Source: an uncultured Oscillospiraceae bacterium (GTDB lineage Bacteria > Bacillota > Clostridia > Oscillospirales > Oscillospiraceae). Taken from it: a DNA stretch of 6,705 nt. The stretch lies in NCBI GenBank assembly GCA_934567115.1, contig CAKTJA010000072.1, forward strand, positions 1-6,705. The letters are read 5' to 3'. The notes under the pieces were generated by a model, which did not search any database, was not told the origin of the DNA, and saw nothing but the letters and a program-made list of their open reading frames with translations. The position numbers and the translations under genes were made by a program. This document shows, piece by piece, positions 1-6,430 of this stretch (position 1 is the first letter of the stretch; every line of letters begins with the position of its first letter).

Positions 1-506
1 ACAAGCTTCTCGGCGGCCCGCAGGCGGGGATCATCGTGGGAAGAAAAAAGTATCTGGATATTTTGAAAAGCCACCCGCTTGCTCGCGCGCTTCGGGCGGA
101 TAAGATGACGCTCGCCGCGCTTGAGATGACGCTGCGCAGCTATGCCGAGGGCCGCGCGGAGGAGGAACTGCCGGTGCTGTCCATGCTTGCGATGGGTGAG
201 GACGAGCTGCGCGCGCGTGCGCGGGAGCTGTGCGAGGCGCTTCGCAGCTGCGGCGCGGCGGCGGAGGTCGTGCCGGAGACGGATCAGGTCGGCGGAGGAA
301 GCGTGCCGGGACAGCCGCTGCCCTCGTTTGCGGTCGTGGTCGATCCGGGGGAGCGCGGAGCGGCCGCGCTCGAGCGGGCGCTTCGCAGCCGTGAGCGGCC
401 CGTTGTTGCGAGAGTCGCACACGGGAGGCTGCTGCTGGGCGTGCGCACACTGCGCCCCGGCGAGCTTGCCGAGCTGGCGGAGGCCGTTGCGGAGGAGCTG
501 CGATGA
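1..506 (+). CDS. selA: SelA, L-seryl-tRNA(Sec) selenium transferase (selenocysteine synthase), C-terminal part
   Basis: SelA is a PLP enzyme of the cytoplasm that converts seryl-tRNA(Sec) to selenocysteyl-tRNA(Sec) using selenophosphate. The gene is cut by the window start. The reading frame runs from base 3 and shows 167 residues before a TGA stop. The visible part opens with KLLGGPQAGIIVG, the strongly conserved block of the family. Its first Lys (codon 3-5) corresponds to the Lys that binds PLP in E. coli SelA (SGDKLLGGPQAG). Next come SHPLARALRADKMTLAALE, another near-invariant SelA block, and a QVGGGSVPGQPLPS segment typical of the C-terminal domain. The GTG at 36 is an internal codon, not the start. 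The end overlaps selB by an ATGA junction, so translational coupling is likely. The assignment is from recalled family sequence and is very secure. The N-terminal two thirds, including the substrate-binding half, is outside the window. Confidence 0.97.
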   Translation, partial: KLLGGPQAGIIVGRKKYLDILKSHPLARALRADKMTLAALEMTLRSYAEGRAEEELPVLSMLAMGEDELRARARELCEALRSCGAAAEVVPETDQVGGGSVPGQPLPSFAVVVDPGERGAAALERALRSRERPVVARVAHGRLLLGVRTLRPGELAELAEAVAEELR

Positions 507-2419
507 AGCATGTTATCATCGGAACGGCGGGGCATGTGGACCATGGGAAGACCGCTCTCGTCAAGGCGCTCACGGGCGTCGATACCGACCGGCTTGAGGA
601 GGAGAAGCGGCGCGGCCTGACGATCGAGCCGGGGTTTGCCCGGCTCGACTGGGAGGACGGCCTGTGCGCCGGGATCGTGGACGTGCCGGGGCATGAGCGG
701 TTTATCAAGAACATGCTCGCCGGCGCGGGAGGGATCGACCTCGCGCTGCTGGTCATCGCGGCGGACGAGGGCGTGATGCCGCAGACGGTCGAGCATTTTG
801 ACGTTCTCTCGATGCTTGGGGTGAAGAGTGGGGTGACGGTCCTGACGAAGTGCGACCTTGTCGACCGGGAGTGGCTGGACCTTCTGCGCAGGGAGGCTGC
901 GGACTTTACGGCGGGCACGTTCCTTGAGGGGAAGCCCATCGCGGAGGTATCGGTCCGCACCGGACAGGGGATCGACGAGCTGCGCGGGCTGCTGCGCGCC
1001 GCCGTGCTGTGTACGGAGGAGCGAAACGTCCGCATCCCGTTCCGTCTGCCGATCGACCGCGTTTTTTCGGCGGAGGGCTTCGGCACGGTCGTTACCGGGA
1101 CGCTGATCGAGGGCGCGGTGCACATGGGCGACGCGGTGGAGCTGGCGCCCGGCGGCATGCCGGCGCGTGTGCGCGGCCTGCAGGTGCACGGCCGGGAGAC
1201 CGGGGCGGCCTTTGCGGGACAGCGTGTGGCGATCAACCTTGCCGGGGTGAAGCGGAGCGACGTGCGGCGCGGCGACGCGGCGGTGCGTCCGGGCAGCGTG
1301 CGCCCGACGCGCATGCTGGATGTGCGTCTGCGGTGTCTGAAGGATTCAAAGCGGAGCGTCGCGAACGGTTCGCGGCTGCATTTTTACCACGGGACGTCGG
1401 CGCAGCTGGCCCGGGTCATTCTACTGGACAGGGATACGCTTGCCCCGGGGGAGAGCTGCTGCGCGCAGCTTCGCCTGACGGAGGAGGCCGCCGTGAAGAA
1501 GGGGGACCGCTTCATCGTGCGCTTCTATTCGCCGACGGAGACCGTGGGCGGCGGAGTGGTCCTTGACGAAGCGCCGCCGCGCCACAGAAGAAACGATCCG
1601 CAGACGCTTGCCGCGCTTGCGGTTTTGGAGAGAGGAAGCGGCGGCGAGCGCGCGCTTCAGGCTCTGGCGGGCTTCGGTGAGGCGCTGCCGACGGCGGACG
1701 AGCTTGCGGCGCGTCTTGGGATCGACGCTGCGATGCTCGCGCCGGAGCTGGAAGCTCTGCGCGCACAGGGGAAGCTGGTCGAACCGCTTGAAGGACGCTA
1801 TATCGCCGTTTCCGCGCTCGACGCGCTGTGGGAGCGCTGCGAGCCGCTGCTTGCGGCGTACCATGCCAAAAACCCGCTGCACGCCGGCATGCGGGCGGCC
1901 GAGCTGCGGCAGAAGCTGCTTCGCGCGGCGGACCGCGCCGTGTGCGACGCGCTTTTCGCGGCGCTGCTGGACGGGGGGAAGCTGCGGCGCGCGGGGGACC
2001 GCTATGCGCTGTCGGATTTTGAGGTGCGCTTTACGGCGAGGCAGCGGGCGATCCGCGACGCGCTGCTGGAGCTGAGCCGTTCGGAGGAGCTGAGCCTTGA
2101 GACGACGGACGGGCTGCTTTCACGGTTTGAACGGAAGGACCGCGAGGAGGCGCGCCGGGTGCTTGAGAGTGTGACGGACAGCGGGGCGCTGCTTCGGGTT
2201 GCGCAGGGGCGGTATCTGCGCCACGCCGCCTATGAGAAGGTCCGGGGCGCGGTCGAGGAGCATTTTTCGCGGGAGGATACACTGACGCTGGCGGCGCTGC
2301 GCGACCGGCTCGGCATTTCGCGGGAGGATACGCTGACGATCCTTGAATTTCTTGACAGGGGCCGTGTGACGAGGCGCGAGGGGAACTTCCGCCGTCTTGA
2401 CCACGGATTCCCGCCTTAG
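503..2419 (+). CDS. selB: SelB, selenocysteine-specific translation elongation factor
   Basis: SelB is a GTPase that carries Sec-tRNA(Sec) to the ribosome and recognises the SECIS hairpin after in-frame UGA codons. The 638-residue product is full length for the bacterial family (about 610-640). The N-terminal EF-Tu-like G domain shows the G1 P-loop GHVDHGKT (residues 10-17), the switch region RRGLTIEPGFA (about 36-46), G3 DVPGH (60-64) and G4 TKCD (115-118). Beta-barrel domains follow to about residue 355, with the hallmark EGFGTVVTGT at 191-200. The rest, about 360-638, fits the winged-helix repeats of domain 4; its last unit, ending ILEFLDRGRVTRREGNFR, matches the SECIS-binding WH4. The ATG at 503 is chosen because the P-loop lies at the expected distance, a GGAGGAG sits 5 bases upstream inside selA, and the ATGA overlap is typical of this gene pair. 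The motif SREDTLT occurs twice, 17 residues apart (589-595 and 606-612). Confidence 0.97.
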   Translation: MKHVIIGTAGHVDHGKTALVKALTGVDTDRLEEEKRRGLTIEPGFARLDWEDGLCAGIVDVPGHERFIKNMLAGAGGIDLALLVIAADEGVMPQTVEHFDVLSMLGVKSGVTVLTKCDLVDREWLDLLRREAADFTAGTFLEGKPIAEVSVRTGQGIDELRGLLRAAVLCTEERNVRIPFRLPIDRVFSAEGFGTVVTGTLIEGAVHMGDAVELAPGGMPARVRGLQVHGRETGAAFAGQRVAINLAGVKRSDVRRGDAAVRPGSVRPTRMLDVRLRCLKDSKRSVANGSRLHFYHGTSAQLARVILLDRDTLAPGESCCAQLRLTEEAAVKKGDRFIVRFYSPTETVGGGVVLDEAPPRHRRNDPQTLAALAVLERGSGGERALQALAGFGEALPTADELAARLGIDAAMLAPELEALRAQGKLVEPLEGRYIAVSALDALWERCEPLLAAYHAKNPLHAGMRAAELRQKLLRAADRAVCDALFAALLDGGKLRRAGDRYALSDFEVRFTARQRAIRDALLELSRSEELSLETTDGLLSRFERKDREEARRVLESVTDSGALLRVAQGRYLRHAAYEKVRGAVEEHFSREDTLTLAALRDRLGISREDTLTILEFLDRGRVTRREGNFRRLDHGFPP

Positions 2420-2425
2420 CTTTAT

Positions 2426-2523
2426 GGGGGTGGACGGGCGCTGGTGCGCCTCCCGGTCTTCAAAACCGGACGCGGGGGGTCAGGAGCCTCCCGGGTGGGT
2501 TCGATCCCCACACACCCTCGCCA
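2426..2523 (+). tRNA. selC: tRNA-Sec (anticodon UCA), with encoded CCA
   Basis: This is the selenocysteine tRNA that decodes UGA. It can be folded by hand into the bacterial 8+5 form. The acceptor stem is 2426-2433 with 2512-2519 (seven pairs including G2427-U2518, plus an apparent G2433/A2512 mismatch at the eighth position). The linker is AC. A 6-bp D stem (2436-2441 with 2446-2451) closes a 4-nt TGGT loop. The 5-bp anticodon stem (2453-2457 with 2465-2469) carries loop CTTCAAA with anticodon TCA at 2460-2462. The long variable arm is 2470-2494, with a 7-bp stem (2473-2479 with 2487-2493). The 5-bp T stem (2495-2499 with 2507-2511) has loop TTCGATC. G2520 is the discriminator and CCA is encoded at 2521-2523. 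The long acceptor, 6-bp D stem and UCA anticodon set it apart from ordinary tRNA(Ser). It begins 6 bases after the selB stop and has no visible promoter, so it is probably cut out of the selA-selB transcript. Confidence 0.96.
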
Positions 2524-2530
2524 GAAAAGG

Positions 2531-2572
2531 AGATCCCGTAAGCCCTTGAGCTTGCGGGATTTCCTTTGTTTT
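2531..2572 (+). terminator. Rho-independent terminator after selC
   Basis: Bases 2533-2543 pair with 2550-2560 in an 11-bp stem containing one G-U pair, and it can be extended by G-U and A-U at the base. The loop is CCTTGA (2544-2549). A T-rich tail (TTCCTTTGTTTT, 2561-2572) follows on the + strand. This ends the selA-selB-selC transcript 7 bases after the tRNA CCA. The reverse strand has CCTTTTCTGG beyond the stem, so weak termination in the other direction is possible. Confidence 0.88.
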
Positions 2573-2645
2573 CAAGGCTTTCGCGGATTTTCCGTCATGC
2601 ACAGATATGCGGATTAAACCGTTAAGAGCTTCGCGAAGGCTGCCG
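2573..2645. other. Intergenic spacer with no identifiable feature
   Basis: Between the selC terminator and the repeats upstream of the lipoprotein promoter I see no open reading frame with a ribosome binding site and no RNA fold of note, only a 10-bp palindrome CTTCGCGAAG at 2629-2638. The whole non-protein stretch 2420-2780 otherwise holds the tRNA, the terminator, the repeat cluster and the promoter described separately. Confidence 0.5.
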
Positions 2646-2646
2646 T

Positions 2647-2680
2647 GCTTTTTGCGGCGGCTTTTGCAAAAGCGCTTTGC
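2647..2680 (+). repeat. Graded GCTnGC triple repeat with a 14-bp palindrome; possible operator
   Basis: Three related words lie in a row: GCTTTTTGC (2647-2655), GCTTTTGC (2660-2667) and GCTTTGC (2674-2680), starting 13 and 14 bases apart. The middle copy is also the left part of a perfect 14-bp palindrome, GCTTTTGCAAAAGC (2660-2673). The cluster ends 9 bases before the -35 box of the downstream promoter. OmpR/PhoB-type regulators bind direct repeats upstream of -35, and such a regulator is encoded in the operon. Binding is inference only; the spacing is longer than the usual 11 bp. Confidence 0.35.
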
Positions 2681-2689
2681 CGAATGACG

Positions 2690-2718
2690 TTGCCTTTTCG
2701 CGGGAGCTGTGCTATACT
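2690..2718 (+). promoter_or_regulatory. Sigma-A-type promoter for the lipoprotein/two-component operon
   Basis: A -35 box TTGCCT (2690-2695) and a -10 box TATACT (2713-2718) are separated by the optimal 17 bases. TG at 2710-2711 gives an extended -10 (TGCTATACT). Transcription would start near 2724-2726, leaving a leader of about 55 bases before the ATG at 2781. Confidence 0.82.
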
Positions 2719-2780
2719 AATATTTATCTTGGCGCGGGGGCGGGCCGCTGCATGCGGGACCTGCGGAGGAGGCGAAGCCG

Positions 2781-4112
2781 ATGGCGAAACGGGGAAAGAA
2801 ATACGCGCTGCTGCTGGCGGCGCTGCTGTGCGCTCTGCTTACCGGGTGCGCCGTCAACGTCGCCGCCGACAGGCTCTACACCCTGCCGCGCCTACCCGCG
2901 GAGTACGAGTCGCTGGAGGCGGAGATCAACGCGCTCGTCTCCGACGGGGCGGAGCATGCCGCGCCCAGCGCCGGCAGCAACCTTCAGAGCGTGCAGATGG
3001 TCGATCTCGACGGCGACGGAGTGGAGGAGGCGGTCGCCTTTTTCCGCAAGGCGGCGGACGAGAGGCCGATGAAAATATACTTCTTCAAGGCCGACGGAGA
3101 CAGCTACCGCCGGATGGCGCTGATCGAGGGGACCGCAAGCTCGATGTATTCCATCGACTACATCGACCTTGACGGCGACGGACGGCGCGAGATCCTTGTC
3201 GGCTTCAAAGGCGGAACGGAGGTGCAGGTGCTTGCCGTTTACGCGCTGCGCGGGGCGGAGCCGCTCAATCTGCTTACGACCGCCTATCTGCGCTACGCGG
3301 TCAGCGACCTTGACAACGACGGACGGCAGGAGCTTACCGTGCTCTACAGCGGCGAGGAGAATCGCTGCATGGCGGACTGCTACGCGTGGAACAGCGCTGA
3401 GCTGAGGTGCCTGTCAACGGCGGAGCTGTCCTTCCCGGCGACGGAGCTTTCGCGCGTGACGGCGGGGGCGCTTTCCGACGGCGGGCGCGCCCTGTACGTT
3501 ACCGGCGTGCAGGACAACAGCGCGGCCGCCTATGATATCCTGACGATGAGGAACGGCGTGCTGCGCAATATCACGCAGAATGCGGCGCCGCAGACGGAGA
3601 ACGGGGCGTTCCGCTTTCTTTCGATCTATCCCGCCGACGTCAACGGAAACGGCGTGGTCGAGGTCCCGGAGCCGGTCGCCTTTCCGCAGCTTAACGAAGA
3701 GGGAGAGACCTATTACCGCATTTTGTGGCGGGACTATGACAGCTCCGGAGGAAGCGAGGTCGTGTGCCGCACGTTCCACAACACGGCGGACGGGTGGAGC
3801 CTTGTGCTGCCGGAGGCGTGGGACGAGGGCGTAACGCTCGTGCGTATCGGTACGCCCGACGAGAACCGCGTACTGTTTTTTACCTGTGGCAGCGGCGTGC
3901 CGCAGCTGTTTCTTGAGATTTGCGCCATTACGGGGGACGGGCGCGAGACCGCCGCGCTGCGGAACGGGCGCTTTGTGCTGGCACGGCAGGTGGAGACCGT
4001 CTATACGGCGGAGCTTCCCGCGTGCGAGGACCGGCCGGCCGGACTTGACGAGGAAAGCGTGAAGGAGAGCTTCAGCCTGATCGCCGCCGAGTGGACGACG
4101 GGCGAGAACTGA
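2781..4112 (+). CDS. Predicted surface lipoprotein with four DxDxDG calcium-loop-like (FG-GAP/VCBS-like) repeats
   Basis: I do not recognise a named family. The 443-residue product starts with a lipoprotein signal peptide: basic MAKRGKK, a hydrophobic stretch at about 8-20, and lipobox LTGC with the lipid-modified Cys at residue 23. It should be anchored outside the cytoplasmic membrane. The mature part has four EF-hand-like Asp loops: DLDGDGVEE (75-83), DLDGDGRRE (129-137), DLDNDGRQE (176-184) and DVNGNGVVE (286-294). In FG-GAP/VCBS-type beta-propellers such loops bind calcium between strands, so a propeller-like fold is likely but inferred. Seven further Cys residues follow the lipid Cys (196, 200, 210, 329, 369, 381, 415). 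The ATG at 2781 is supported by GGAGGAGG 8 bases upstream. The gene is first in an operon and its stop lies 19 bases before the response regulator, suggesting a role as sensor partner or co-regulated envelope protein. Substrate and partner are unknown. Confidence 0.85.
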   Translation: MAKRGKKYALLLAALLCALLTGCAVNVAADRLYTLPRLPAEYESLEAEINALVSDGAEHAAPSAGSNLQSVQMVDLDGDGVEEAVAFFRKAADERPMKIYFFKADGDSYRRMALIEGTASSMYSIDYIDLDGDGRREILVGFKGGTEVQVLAVYALRGAEPLNLLTTAYLRYAVSDLDNDGRQELTVLYSGEENRCMADCYAWNSAELRCLSTAELSFPATELSRVTAGALSDGGRALYVTGVQDNSAAAYDILTMRNGVLRNITQNAAPQTENGAFRFLSIYPADVNGNGVVEVPEPVAFPQLNEEGETYYRILWRDYDSSGGSEVVCRTFHNTADGWSLVLPEAWDEGVTLVRIGTPDENRVLFFTCGSGVPQLFLEICAITGDGRETAALRNGRFVLARQVETVYTAELPACEDRPAGLDEESVKESFSLIAAEWTTGEN

Positions 4113-4131
4113 GAAAGGATATCGACGAAAG

Positions 4132-4827
4132 ATGAAAAAAGTGCTGGTTCTGGAGGACGAGTCCAGTATCCGAAGCTTTATCGTGATCAATCTGGTCCGC
4201 GCGGGGTACGAGGTCGTTGAGGCCGAGACCGGCGAGGAGGCGCTTGAAAAGCTGAAAGAAAACCCCGATGTGCGGGTCACGCTGCTGGACATCATGCTGC
4301 CCGGCATCGACGGCTTTGAGGTCTGCCGCCGCATCCGCGCGTCCAACCCGTATATCGGCATCATCATGCTCACCGCCCGCTCGCAGGAGATGGACAAGGT
4401 GACCGGGCTGATGACCGGCGCGGACGATTATGTGACAAAGCCGTTTTCCCCCGCCGAGCTGACCGCGCGCGTGGACGCGCTGCTGCGCCGTGCGGGCGAC
4501 GCGGCGGCGATCGGCATCGCGGGGGGAGAGATATCCCAGCCGCCGTTCGTGCTGAGCTTGGAAAACCGGACGGTCGAGAAGGACGGCAGACGGCTCAAGC
4601 TGACGCAGCTTGAATATCAGATCATGAAGCTTTTCATGGAAAATCCGGGGAAGGCGCTCTCACGCGAGGAGATCCTTGACGCGGTGTGGGGCCGGGGCTA
4701 CTTCGGAGAGGTGAAGATCGTTGACGTCAATATCCGCAGACTGCGCCTGAAGATCGAGGACGACGCGCAGGAGCCGAAGTATATTGCGACCGTGTGGGGC
4801 TTCGGCTATAAGTGGAGCATTGAATAA
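4132..4827 (+). CDS. OmpR/PhoB-family response regulator
   Basis: A 231-residue two-domain DNA-binding response regulator. The receiver domain (about 1-120) has the acidic pocket E8-D9, the phospho-acceptor D53 in LLDIMLPGIDG, T81 in MLTA, and K103 in the VTKPF motif, so all catalytic positions are intact. A short linker leads to an OmpR-type winged-helix domain (about 137-230) with RRLKLTQLEYQIMKLF, the LSREEILDAVWG segment, the recognition-helix block VDVNIRRLRLKIED, and YIATVWGFGYKW at the end. The start ATG has AAAGGA about 12 bases upstream and puts the MKKVLVLEDE strand at the usual N-terminus. The gene sits between the lipoprotein and the histidine kinase in one apparent transcript, and the kinase is its obvious phosphodonor. 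The target genes cannot be read from the sequence; autoregulation through the repeats near 2647-2680 is possible. Confidence 0.95.
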   Translation: MKKVLVLEDESSIRSFIVINLVRAGYEVVEAETGEEALEKLKENPDVRVTLLDIMLPGIDGFEVCRRIRASNPYIGIIMLTARSQEMDKVTGLMTGADDYVTKPFSPAELTARVDALLRRAGDAAAIGIAGGEISQPPFVLSLENRTVEKDGRRLKLTQLEYQIMKLFMENPGKALSREEILDAVWGRGYFGEVKIVDVNIRRLRLKIEDDAQEPKYIATVWGFGYKWSIE

Positions 4828-4829
4828 GC

Positions 4830-4846
4830 CGCCGCTCTCTGCGGTG
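4830..4846 (+). other. Small intercistronic hairpin between regulator and kinase genes
   Basis: Bases 4830-4835 pair with 4841-4846 (six pairs including one G-U) around loop TCTCT, just after the response-regulator stop. No T-run follows, so it is not a standard terminator. It ends 23 bases before the kinase ATG and could affect mRNA stability or the regulator-to-kinase ratio. It could also be chance in GC-rich sequence. Confidence 0.3.
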
Positions 4847-4869
4847 CGGGGAAGAGGAAGGAAAGGGAG

Positions 4870-6300
4870 ATGTCCGCCTTGTCTATCGGAAAGGGACTTC
4901 GCATTCGGGGCCTGCGCCAGCGCTGGCTCGTCAATGCGGTGCTGCCCATTGTTCTGGTCGTGATCTCGATCGTCGTCATCTACAGCGTCGGCGTGCGTCA
5001 GTCCTACTATGCGGCGATGCGCTCCGGGCTGGAGACGCGCGCCCGCATTGCCGCCGACAATTTTGCGGACTACGGCATGAAGAGCTACAGCGAATATTTC
5101 CGCTATGCCTCCGTCACGGTGGAGACCTTTGAGGAAAAGGATTCGCTTGAGCTTCAGTTTATCAACGCCAACGGGCGGGTGCAGGTATCGAGCTACGGGC
5201 TGACCGCCGGGACCTCTCCGGGGACCGGGGACGTTACCGGCGCGATCTCGACCGGCGAAATGACGCCCTTCGAGGGCTTCGACCCTCAGACGGGGGAAAA
5301 GATATTGGCGGTTTCCGCACCGCTGAAATTCAACGGCCGCACCGTCGGCGTGCTGCGGTATGTCACGTCGCTGCGCGAGGCGGACCGCAGGGTCGCGCTC
5401 AACCTTGCCGCTGCGGTCGGCGCGGCGCTTTTCTGCATCGGCCTCGCCGTGGTCTCCAACGCGATCTTTATCAACAGCGTCGTTGAGCCGGTCGCCGTCG
5501 TATCCGACGCGGCGCGGCGGATCTCCGGCGGGAGCTACGGCATTCTTGTGGACAATCATTACCGCGACGAGCTGGGCGGACTGGTGGACAATATCAACGA
5601 CATGTCGCTCAAGATCTCTCAGGCGGAGAAGATTCAGCAGGAGTTCGTCTCCTCCGTATCGCACGAGCTGCGCACGCCGCTGACCGCCATCAACGGCTGG
5701 GCCGAGACGCTCGCCGCCGATCCCGCCGCGAATCCGGAGCAGACGCAGCGGGGACTTAACATCATCGTCAAGGAATCCCGCCGGCTGACCACGATGGTCG
5801 AGGAGCTGCTGGATTTCACCAGAATGCAGGACGGACGCTTTACGCTGCATGTGGAGGAGACGGACCTGCTGGCCGAGCTGGAGGACGCGATCTTCACCTA
5901 CCGTGAGCTGTTCCGTCAGGAGGGGATCGAGCTGCGCTACGAGTGCGCGGACGATCTTCATCCGCTTGCCGCCGACGGCGAGCGGATGAAGCAGGTCTTC
6001 TGCAACGTGCTTGACAATGCCGCCAAGCATGGCGGGAGCGGCAAGCGCATCGACGTTTCCGTGGGCGAAGAGGACGGGGACATGGTCATCCGTGTGCGTG
6101 ATTTCGGCCCGGGCATCCCTGCGGAGGAGCTGCCCTACGTTAAGCAGAAGTTTTACAAGGGGTCGTCCAAGGCGCGCGGAAGCGGCATCGGCCTTGCCGT
6201 GTGCGACGAGATCATGCGGCTGCACAACGGGGCGTTCGACATTGCGAATGCGCCCGGCGGCGGGACGGTCGTGACCATGAGGCTTCCGATGGGAAAGTAA
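4870..6300 (+). CDS. Membrane sensor histidine kinase (HAMP, HisKA, HATPase_c)
   Basis: A 476-residue class I sensor kinase. The first membrane segment is at about 20-40 after a basic N-terminus. An extracytoplasmic sensing region spans about 41-177, with a PAS/Cache-like pattern (ELQFINANGRVQVSS, then a second half ending GVLRYVTSLREADR). The second membrane segment is at about 178-202 and a HAMP linker follows (about 203-255). The dimerisation/phosphoacceptor motif SVSHELRTPL has the phospho-His at 265. The ATP-binding domain has the N box NVLDNAAKH (379-387), the F-box-like KQKFYKG (425-431), the G1 box DFGPGIP (411-417) and the G2 box GSGIGLA (437-443). All catalytic motifs look intact, and there is no extra cytoplasmic PAS domain. 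The ATG at 4870 follows a purine-rich GAGGAAGGAAAGGGAG. The gene lies 42 bases after the regulator gene. It probably autophosphorylates on an envelope signal and phosphorylates D53 of that regulator; the signal is unknown, and the co-encoded lipoprotein is a candidate input. Confidence 0.94.
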   Translation: MSALSIGKGLRIRGLRQRWLVNAVLPIVLVVISIVVIYSVGVRQSYYAAMRSGLETRARIAADNFADYGMKSYSEYFRYASVTVETFEEKDSLELQFINANGRVQVSSYGLTAGTSPGTGDVTGAISTGEMTPFEGFDPQTGEKILAVSAPLKFNGRTVGVLRYVTSLREADRRVALNLAAAVGAALFCIGLAVVSNAIFINSVVEPVAVVSDAARRISGGSYGILVDNHYRDELGGLVDNINDMSLKISQAEKIQQEFVSSVSHELRTPLTAINGWAETLAADPAANPEQTQRGLNIIVKESRRLTTMVEELLDFTRMQDGRFTLHVEETDLLAELEDAIFTYRELFRQEGIELRYECADDLHPLAADGERMKQVFCNVLDNAAKHGGSGKRIDVSVGEEDGDMVIRVRDFGPGIPAEELPYVKQKFYKGSSKARGSGIGLAVCDEIMRLHNGAFDIANAPGGGTVVTMRLPMGK

Positions 6301-6326
6301 AATACAGCGTTTAAATAGAACGACTG

Positions 6327-6355
6327 TTGCATTTTGAAAAATTTCGTGATATAAT
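6327..6355 (+). promoter_or_regulatory. Sigma-A-type promoter for the DUF1385 gene
   Basis: A -35 box TTGCAT (6327-6332) and a perfect -10 TATAAT (6350-6355) lie 17 bases apart. TG at 6347-6348 makes an extended -10 (TGATATAAT). Transcription should start near 6361-6363, giving a GC-rich leader of about 70 bases before the ATG at 6431. The promoter begins 27 bases after the kinase stop. I see no clear terminator between them, so read-through from the upstream operon is possible. Confidence 0.86.
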
Positions 6356-6430
6356 CGCCCCATAGCGCGCGGAGGGCTTCGGTACGGCTGCCGCGTTTCG
6401 GTGCGGGCGCTGTCGCAAGGAGAGTGTTTC

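Noticed and set aside
504..548. The selA stop is UGA, and a 4-bp CATG/CATG hairpin with loop TGGAC lies about 26 bases downstream; could UGA be read as selenocysteine?
   Set aside because: SelA ends at the expected family length here, the hairpin is too weak and falls in codons for the invariant HVDHGK of SelB, and the read-through frame gives only a short Arg/Ser-rich tail.
31..1314. A 427-codon open frame (and an overlapping 301-codon one) on the - strand opposite selA/selB
   Set aside because: Low-complexity Arg/Pro/Ser/Ala protein antisense to clearly conserved selA and selB; a composition artefact.
2677..3172. Alternative + strand open frames starting before the lipoprotein ATG in the other two frames
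   Set aside because: They begin inside the promoter, lack ribosome binding sites and give Arg-rich shadow proteins, whereas the chosen frame has a clear signal peptide and motifs.
4110..4215. The lipoprotein also ends in UGA; possible selenocysteine read-through into the regulator gene
   Set aside because: The continuing frame is short, shadows the regulator coding sequence and shows no convincing SECIS-like hairpin; AAAGGA and a good ATG follow directly.
6361..6430. GC-rich leader of the DUF1385 gene as a possible riboswitch or attenuator
   Set aside because: Only short, competing 4-5 bp stems can be drawn by eye, with no terminator-like T-run and no recognised riboswitch core.
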